Positions 14,980 to 19,989 of a stretch of 19,989 nucleotides of DNA are shown here, piece after piece. The stretch's first letter is position 1. Every line of letters begins with the position of its first letter. The stretch comes from JAKEGK01 sp036507695 (GTDB lineage: Bacteria; Pseudomonadota; Gammaproteobacteria; SZUA-152), in NCBI GenBank assembly GCA_036507695.1, contig DATCIR010000252.1, positions 1 through 19,989 of the forward strand, given 5' to 3'. The translations under genes were made by a program, and so were the position numbers. A model generated the notes under the pieces. It saw only the letters and a program-made list of their open reading frames with translations, was not told where the DNA came from and ran no database searches.

Positions 14980-15000
14980 AAGCCGCAAGGCTTTTTTTTT
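14980..15000 (+). terminator. Intrinsic terminator between carA and carB
   Basis: AAGCC-GCAA-GGCTT forms a short stem with a stable tetraloop, followed at once by a run of nine T. It lies 20 bp after the carA stop. With only five base pairs it may be leaky, giving partial uncoupling of carB from carA. Confidence 0.65.
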
Positions 15001-15110
15001 AATTGGAATATTTATACGGAACGAACACGTTATAGTAACAAGTTAAAATTACAACCAAACTACGGTTTAAATACAGTTTCTATATACATTACCTATCTAA
15101 AAGTGGTGAT

Positions 15111-18100
15111 ATGCCAAAACGCACCGACATACACAGTATATTAATCATAGGCGCAGGTCCGATTATCATTGGACAAGCCTGTGAATTTGACTATTCCGGC
15201 GCACAAGCCTGTAAAGCGCTCAAAGAAGAAGGTTACCGCGTCATTCTGGTTAACTCCAATCCCGCAACCATCATGACGGATCCGGGTCTGGCGGATTCCA
15301 CGTATATAGAACCGATCACCTGGGAAGTCGTGGCCAGAATTATCGAACAAGAAAAACCGGATGCATTGCTTCCCACCATGGGTGGTCAAACCGCGTTGAA
15401 CTGCGCATTGGATCTGGCGCGCGAAGGCGTGCTGGAAAAATTCGGCGTGGAAATGATCGGCGCGTCGCGCGACGCCATTGATAAAGCCGAGGACCGGGAC
15501 CGGTTTCGTATCGCCATGAAAAATATCGGTCTGGCGACACCCCGATCCGCGGTGGCGCACAGCATGGAAGAAGCACACCAGGTACAAGCGATGGTAGGCT
15601 ATCCCACGGTTATCCGTCCGTCATTTACCCTCGGCGGCAGCGGTGGCGGCATCGCGTATAACCGGGAAGAGTTTGAAGAAATCTGCGAGCGCGGCCTGGA
15701 TATGTCGCCCACCAATGAATTGCTCATTGAAGAGTCCGTGCTGGGATGGAAAGAATTTGAAATGGAAGTGGTGCGCGATCACAAGGACAATTGCATTATT
15801 GTATGCTCCATTGAAAACTTTGATCCCATGGGTGTGCACACCGGTGATTCCATCACCGTGGCGCCGGCGCAAACTTTAACGGACAAAGAATACCAGATCA
15901 TGCGCGATGCCTCATTGGCGGTATTGCGTGAAATCGGTGTGGATACCGGTGGTTCCAACGTGCAGTTTGCCATTAACCCCGAAGACGGCCGCATGATCAT
16001 TATCGAAATGAATCCGCGCGTATCGCGTTCCTCGGCCCTGGCTTCCAAGGCGACGGGTTTTCCCATCGCCAAGGTCGCGGCCAAACTGGCGGTGGGTTAT
16101 ACCTTGGATGAATTGCAAAATGAAATTACCGGCGGCGCCACACCGGCTTCTTTTGAGCCCAGTATCGACTACGTGGTGACTAAAATTCCGCGCTTCACCT
16201 TCGAAAAGTTTGCCGATGCCAAACCCGTGTTAACGACACAAATGAAATCGGTCGGTGAAGTCATGGCGATCGGGCGTACGTTTCAGGAATCGGTGCAAAA
16301 AGCCTTGCGCGGACTGGAGACCGGCATTACAGGATTTAATGAAATCGTTAGTGGTACCGAAGATGAAGCCAAGGAACGGATTCGCCAGGAATTGCGGGTT
16401 CCCGGACCGGATCGCATTCGTTATATCGCCGATGCGTTTCGGGCGGGTATGACCGTTAATGAAGTTCATGATTACAGCAAAATTGACCCCTGGTTTCTGG
16501 TGCAGATCGAGGATATCGTACTGACCGAGAACAAAATCAAAGCCACGGCTAAAAACAACCTGTCGAAGCAAGACATATTCAGTTGGAAACGCAAGGGATT
16601 TTCCGACGCCCGCTTAGCGGAACTGTTGGCGGTTACTGAAAACACGTTTCGCGCCAAACGCCATGAGTTTGGGGTGCGCCCGGTCTACAAGCGAGTGGAT
16701 ACCTGCGCGGCTGAGTTTGCTACCAGTACTGCTTACATGTATTCCACCTACGAACTGGAGTGCGAAGCGCAGCCCAGCAATCGCGAAAAAATCATGGTGC
16801 TGGGCGGGGGGCCAAACCGTATTGGCCAGGGAATTGAATTCGATTATTGCTGTGTCCACGCCGCGTTTGCCCTGCGTGAGGATGGTTATGAAACCATAAT
16901 GGTGAACTGCAATCCGGAAACCGTATCAACCGACTATGATACGTCGGATCGGTTGTATTTCGAACCGCTCACCCTGGAAGACGTTCTGGAATTGATTGCA
17001 CTGGAAAAACCCCAGGGTGTGATTGTGCAGTTCGGTGGACAAACGCCCTTAAAACTCGCCCGCGCCCTGGAAGCCGCGGGTGCGCCGATTATCGGCACCA
17101 CGCCGGATTCCATTGATCTGGCGGAAGACCGCGAACGTTTTCAAAAATTAGTCACTAAGCTGGGACTGAAACAACCACGCAATGCCACAGTAACCAATAT
17201 CGAGCAAGCGGTAAAACAAGCAGAGCAGATCGGTTATCCGCTGGTCGTGCGTCCGTCTTATGTACTGGGTGGCCGGGCTATGGAAATAGTGTATTCTGAA
17301 AGCGAGTTACGCCGTTACATGACCCAGGCGGTAAGCGTCTCCAATGAGTCGCCGGTGTTGCTGGATCATTTCCTGGATGACGCGATTGAAGTGGATTTCG
17401 ACGCGGTAAGTGACGGCAAGCAAGTGATCACCGGTGGAATCATGGAGCACATTGAGCAGGCCGGGGTGCATTCCGGTGACTCGGCGTGTTCCTTGCCGCC
17501 TTACAGCCTGAGTTGGGATATTCAGCAGCAAATCCGTGAGCAGGCCAGGCAACTGGCGACAGAACTAAAGGTCATCGGATTAATGAACGCGCAATTTGCG
17601 GTAAAGGATAATGAAATTTATATCATTGAAGTCAATCCGCGTGCCTCGCGCACCGTGCCTTTTGTTTCCAAAGCGACTGGAATTCCCCTGGCAAAAGTTG
17701 CCGCGCGCTGCATGGTGGGCAGGTCCCTGGAGTCGCAAGGTATTACGGCAGAGGTAGTGCCTCACTACTATTCAGTAAAAGAAGCGGTGTTTCCTTTTAT
17801 CAAATTTCCTTCCTGCGACCCCATACTGGGGCCGGAAATGAAATCGACAGGCGAAGTCATGGGTGTTGGCACTGATTTCGCGCAAGCGTTCGCAAAAGCG
17901 CAATTGGCGGCGGGTGTTGTATTTCCCAAGCCTGGGCGCGCGTTCATCAGCGTGCGTGATGCCGACAAAAAAGCCGCCGCTGGAGTGGCAAAGCAAATTA
18001 TAGAGCTTGGTTTCGATATCGTGGCAACCGAAGGCACTGCGAAGGTTTTGCAATCAGCCGGAATTGCTTGCACTCGCGTTAACAAGGTCAATGAAGGCCG

Positions 18101-18332
18101 CCCGGATATTGTTGATATGATCAAGAATCGTGAAATACACTTCATTATCAACACGACGGAAGGCAAACAGGCGATCACGGATTCGCGCACCATCCGCAGC
18201 AATGCACTGCAGAGCAAGGTGATGTATACCACAACCATCGCCGGTGCGAGGGCGACTTGTTTGGCCATGCAATTGGGTGAAGTATCCACCATTAACCGGC
18301 TGCAGGATTTGCACAAGGAGCTGCATTCATGA
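15111..18332 (+). CDS. carB: Carbamoyl-phosphate synthase large subunit
   Basis: This 1073-residue enzyme uses two ATP, bicarbonate and ammonia from CarA to make carbamoyl phosphate. It shows the internal duplication of the family: the first half opens with LIIGAGPIIIGQACEFDYSG, the second with VLGGGPNRIGQGIEFDYC near residue 560, and each half holds an ATP-grasp domain (for example IRPSFTLGGSGGGIAYN and VRPSYVLGGRAMEIVY). The C-terminal MGS-like allosteric domain, from about 935, includes ATEGTAKVL and NTTEGKQAITDS. The length equals E. coli CarB. The 150-bp gap after carA contains a terminator and AT-rich sequence with a TATAGT box (15031-15036) that may mark a separate promoter. The stop overlaps greA. 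Confidence 0.99.
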   Translation: MPKRTDIHSILIIGAGPIIIGQACEFDYSGAQACKALKEEGYRVILVNSNPATIMTDPGLADSTYIEPITWEVVARIIEQEKPDALLPTMGGQTALNCALDLAREGVLEKFGVEMIGASRDAIDKAEDRDRFRIAMKNIGLATPRSAVAHSMEEAHQVQAMVGYPTVIRPSFTLGGSGGGIAYNREEFEEICERGLDMSPTNELLIEESVLGWKEFEMEVVRDHKDNCIIVCSIENFDPMGVHTGDSITVAPAQTLTDKEYQIMRDASLAVLREIGVDTGGSNVQFAINPEDGRMIIIEMNPRVSRSSALASKATGFPIAKVAAKLAVGYTLDELQNEITGGATPASFEPSIDYVVTKIPRFTFEKFADAKPVLTTQMKSVGEVMAIGRTFQESVQKALRGLETGITGFNEIVSGTEDEAKERIRQELRVPGPDRIRYIADAFRAGMTVNEVHDYSKIDPWFLVQIEDIVLTENKIKATAKNNLSKQDIFSWKRKGFSDARLAELLAVTENTFRAKRHEFGVRPVYKRVDTCAAEFATSTAYMYSTYELECEAQPSNREKIMVLGGGPNRIGQGIEFDYCCVHAAFALREDGYETIMVNCNPETVSTDYDTSDRLYFEPLTLEDVLELIALEKPQGVIVQFGGQTPLKLARALEAAGAPIIGTTPDSIDLAEDRERFQKLVTKLGLKQPRNATVTNIEQAVKQAEQIGYPLVVRPSYVLGGRAMEIVYSESELRRYMTQAVSVSNESPVLLDHFLDDAIEVDFDAVSDGKQVITGGIMEHIEQAGVHSGDSACSLPPYSLSWDIQQQIREQARQLATELKVIGLMNAQFAVKDNEIYIIEVNPRASRTVPFVSKATGIPLAKVAARCMVGRSLESQGITAEVVPHYYSVKEAVFPFIKFPSCDPILGPEMKSTGEVMGVGTDFAQAFAKAQLAAGVVFPKPGRAFISVRDADKKAAAGVAKQIIELGFDIVATEGTAKVLQSAGIACTRVNKVNEGRPDIVDMIKNREIHFIINTTEGKQAITDSRTIRSNALQSKVMYTTTIAGARATCLAMQLGEVSTINRLQDLHKELHS

Positions 18333-18808
18333 CCACGAAAATTCCGATTACCGCGCGCGGTGCAGAGCAATTGCGGTCTGAACTTGAGCAACTCAAGAAA
18401 GTGGCCCGGCCTAAGGTTATTGCCGCCATCGCGGAAGCCAGAGCACATGGCGATCTGAAAGAGAACGCGGAATACCATGCGGCCCGTGAACAGCAGAGCT
18501 TTATTGAAGGACGAATTGCGGAAATAAATGCAAAGCTAAGTCACGCGCAGATTATTGATATCACACAGCTCGGCGCGGCCAGTAAAGTGGTATTCGGATC
18601 GACCGTGGTTTTAGCGGATGAAGAAACCGGGGATGAAATTACCTATCAAATTGTCGGAGAAGATGAAGCTGATATAAAAAAAGGTCTGGTTTCAATTACC
18701 TCACCCATCGCCCGTGCTTTAATTGGAAAAGAAGAGGGAGATAGCGCAAAAGTAAAGGCGCCGGGTGGTGTGAAAACCTACGAGATCGTTGAAGTGAAAT
18801 ATATTTGA
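18329..18808 (+). CDS. greA: Transcription elongation factor GreA
   Basis: This 159-residue factor enters the RNA polymerase secondary channel and triggers cleavage of backtracked RNA. The N-terminal coiled coil spans about residues 1-77, with the acidic tip GDLKENAEYHAAREQQ that includes Asp42 and Glu45; the FKBP-like C-terminal domain follows with ISITSPIARALIGK-like sequence at about 130-143. The ATG overlaps the carB stop as ATGA, and AAGGAG stands 8 nt upstream inside carB, so it is co-transcribed and translationally coupled with carB. Length is standard. Confidence 0.98.
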   Translation: MTTKIPITARGAEQLRSELEQLKKVARPKVIAAIAEARAHGDLKENAEYHAAREQQSFIEGRIAEINAKLSHAQIIDITQLGAASKVVFGSTVVLADEETGDEITYQIVGEDEADIKKGLVSITSPIARALIGKEEGDSAKVKAPGGVKTYEIVEVKYI

Positions 18809-18972
18809 CGGCCGTGTCAGTGTGTCAGGCCTATGCGCCGCATGGTTCGCTGGTTCGTAACAGCATGATTGAAACGAATCTATTTTTTGCTTTTTGTTTA
18901 ATTTAGCGCAATGGAATATCCCGTCACCCACTCTCCGGATGTGGCCGCTGGCAAAATCAGGAAACCAATACT

Positions 18973-19497
18973 ATGCAATATATCATGGCCGGTGAGCGTG
19001 TCTTGTTAACCCTGTGGGTTGGTGGGCTCTGGGCGATTGGTTATATCGCGGCGCCATCCTTGTTTGCTGCATTGGAAGACCGTCAATTGGCGGGCGCATT
19101 GGCGGGCCGGATGTTTCATATAATCAGTTATATCGGCCTGGTATGCGGAGCCTTGCTATTGTTGAGCGTAGTGAGGCGTTTAGGCTTGCAGTGGCGGGCC
19201 TGGGTGTTGATTATAATGATTGTGTTGGTCGCGTCGGGTGAATTCCTGCTGCAGCCGGTAATGGAATCATTGAAAGCACAGGGCTTGACAGAAGGCAGTG
19301 ATGCCAGAAAACAATTTGGCATGCTGCATGGTGTCGCGGCATTTATATATCTCGTTGAAAGCCTGCTGGGATTGGTATTGGTAGTATTCGGGCTGTCACC
19401 ACCAAAATTGGTTTATAAGCCGGAAGGGACTAAGGGATTTTTATCGAGGGTTTGGCGGCGGCCCGGTAAAACGTCGCGATATGTCCAATGTGGTTGA
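18973..19497 (+). CDS. DUF4149 family membrane protein
   Basis: This 174-residue inner-membrane protein has four predicted membrane segments near residues 10-31, 47-66, 76-94 and 118-140. The family marks are the LWVGGLWAIGYIAAPSLF start, the QFGMLHG motif at about 114-120 and YLVESLLGLVLVV. The family has no established function. AGGA lies about 10 nt before the ATG. After residue 145 a basic tail (KPEGTKGFLSRVWRRPGK) follows; its coding end runs through the 3' end of yhbY on the other strand, overlapping by 68 bp. The gap of about 165 bp after greA shows no clear terminator or promoter. Confidence 0.85.
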   Translation: MQYIMAGERVLLTLWVGGLWAIGYIAAPSLFAALEDRQLAGALAGRMFHIISYIGLVCGALLLLSVVRRLGLQWRAWVLIIMIVLVASGEFLLQPVMESLKAQGLTEGSDARKQFGMLHGVAAFIYLVESLLGLVLVVFGLSPPKLVYKPEGTKGFLSRVWRRPGKTSRYVQCG

Positions 19498-19720
19498 CCA
19501 ATTCAGCATGGACTGACCGGCACACCCTGTCGATGATCGCTTGCCGGTCGTCCCGGGTAGCGGCATTGATTTTCACCTTGATCAGCTCATGGTGTTCAAT
19601 ACTGGTTTCAATTTCATTGAGCACCGTATCGGTAAGGCCCGCGCCGCCGACGATGACAACCGGTTTTAATTTATGGGCGCTGGCGCGAAGGAATTTTTTT
19701 TGTTTGCTATTAAGAGTCAT
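19430..19720 (-). CDS. yhbY: Ribosome-assembly RNA-binding protein YhbY (CRM domain)
   Basis: This 96-residue protein is a single CRM domain, bound to pre-50S ribosomal particles in E. coli. The family start LNSKQKKFLRASAHKLKPVV and the RNA-binding GGAG loop at residues 25-28 are present, then LNEIETSIEHHELIKVKI. The ATG at 19720 lies in a duplicated segment, so a second ATG ACT CTT copy occurs 16 bases upstream and opens a four-codon frame that stops two bases before the true start. It converges on and overlaps the DUF4149 gene and diverges from the gene at 19768. Confidence 0.93.
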   Translation of the reverse strand: MTLNSKQKKFLRASAHKLKPVVIVGGAGLTDTVLNEIETSIEHHELIKVKINAATRDDRQAIIDRVCRSVHAELVNHIGHIATFYRAAAKPSIKIP

Positions 19721-19750
19721 TTTACAAAAGAGTCATTCTACAAAGAGTCA
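19712..19750. repeat. Tandem repeat over the yhbY start codon
   Basis: AAGAGTCA occurs at 19712, 19728 and 19743, a period of 15-16 bp. The first two units extend to 16 bp (AAGAGTCATTTTACAA and the same with one T-to-C change). The first contains the yhbY start codon on the minus strand. Confidence 0.85.
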
Positions 19751-19767
19751 AGATTTTAGTATTGTCG

Positions 19768-19989
19768 ATGAGCGGTCCGGATAAAAAACCAAGTCACGGG
19801 TTACAGGTGGCGCCAAGCCCCTTTAATGGGATCAAGCTGGAATTGGCCGTTATCATGCTGGTTGGTTTGTTGCTTTGGATCGTGGTGGATTCTATCACAC
19901 ACAACGATGCCGCCCAGATAGTTATTTTGATGAGTTTCGGCGTGTTGGGCGCAGCCTGGTTGCTGATACGCACCCACGTTGTCTCGCAG
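19768..19989 (+). CDS. Small membrane protein of unknown function (partial, runs off right edge)
   Basis: An open frame from ATG 19768 gives 74 residues up to the window edge. It starts with a polar MSGPDKKPSHGLQVAPS, then two hydrophobic segments at about residues 26-41 (AVIMLVGLLLWIVVDS) and 49-66 (IVILMSFGVLGAAWLLIR). I do not recognise a family. The ribosome site is poor, so the start is tentative. In related genomes rlmE and ftsH often follow yhbY divergently; this gene would sit before them. It is 47 bp from the yhbY start, so the two share a tiny divergent promoter region. Confidence 0.6.
   Translation, partial: MSGPDKKPSHGLQVAPSPFNGIKLELAVIMLVGLLLWIVVDSITHNDAAQIVILMSFGVLGAAWLLIRTHVVSQ

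Noticed and set aside
15003..15036. Sigma-70 promoter for carB using TTGGAA and TATAGT
   Set aside because: The spacer is 22 bp, too long for a credible -35/-10 pair; only the -10-like box is mentioned.

Overview
The window is a chromosomal segment from a gammaproteobacterium with roughly balanced GC. I place it there from the gene order hrcA-grpE-dnaK-dnaJ ... dapB-carA-carB-greA ... yhbY, the sigma-32 type heat-shock promoter, and the TTG-started carA. I cannot fix the genus. No tRNA, rRNA, insertion sequence, prophage or CRISPR array is visible.

Region 1 (1-5200, minus strand) is a nitrogen-acquisition operon. Its genes would usually be labelled urea carboxylase and urea-carboxylase-associated proteins. 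Its leader (about 4893-5020) carries the conserved core of a guanidine-I (ykkC) riboswitch, so the operon is better read as guanidine uptake and assimilation. In transcription order it encodes a secreted substrate-binding protein, an ABC permease, an ABC ATPase, two DUF1989 proteins (the carboxyguanidine deiminase CgdAB pair) and the start of a biotin-dependent guanidine/urea carboxylase that runs off the left edge. Upstream of the riboswitch is a good sigma-54 (-24/-12) match and two NtrC-like half-sites 30 bp apart, suggesting combined control by nitrogen status and guanidine.

Region 2 (5236-6704) holds nadK (minus strand) with a bidirectional-looking terminator, then a divergent non-coding interval of about 540 bp containing two inverted repeats and a weak heat-shock promoter candidate.

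Region 3 (6705-12026, plus strand) is the heat-shock cluster hrcA, grpE, dnaK, dnaJ. A near-consensus sigma-32 promoter precedes grpE and a weaker one precedes dnaK. No CIRCE operator for HrcA is visible, so the targets of HrcA probably lie elsewhere.

Region 4 (12108-18808, plus strand) has a DsrE-like protein with a twin-arginine signal, dapB (lysine/diaminopimelate synthesis), carA and carB (carbamoyl phosphate synthesis) and greA, whose start overlaps the carB stop by four bases. Region 5 (18973-19989) has a DUF4149 membrane protein that overlaps the convergent yhbY gene tail to tail, and the start of a small membrane protein that runs off the right edge.

Across regions 1, 3, 4 and 5, four short tandem duplications (15, 21, 13 and about 16 bp units) sit exactly at gene boundaries or in leaders. 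One includes a U-tract, one a stop codon and one a start codon.
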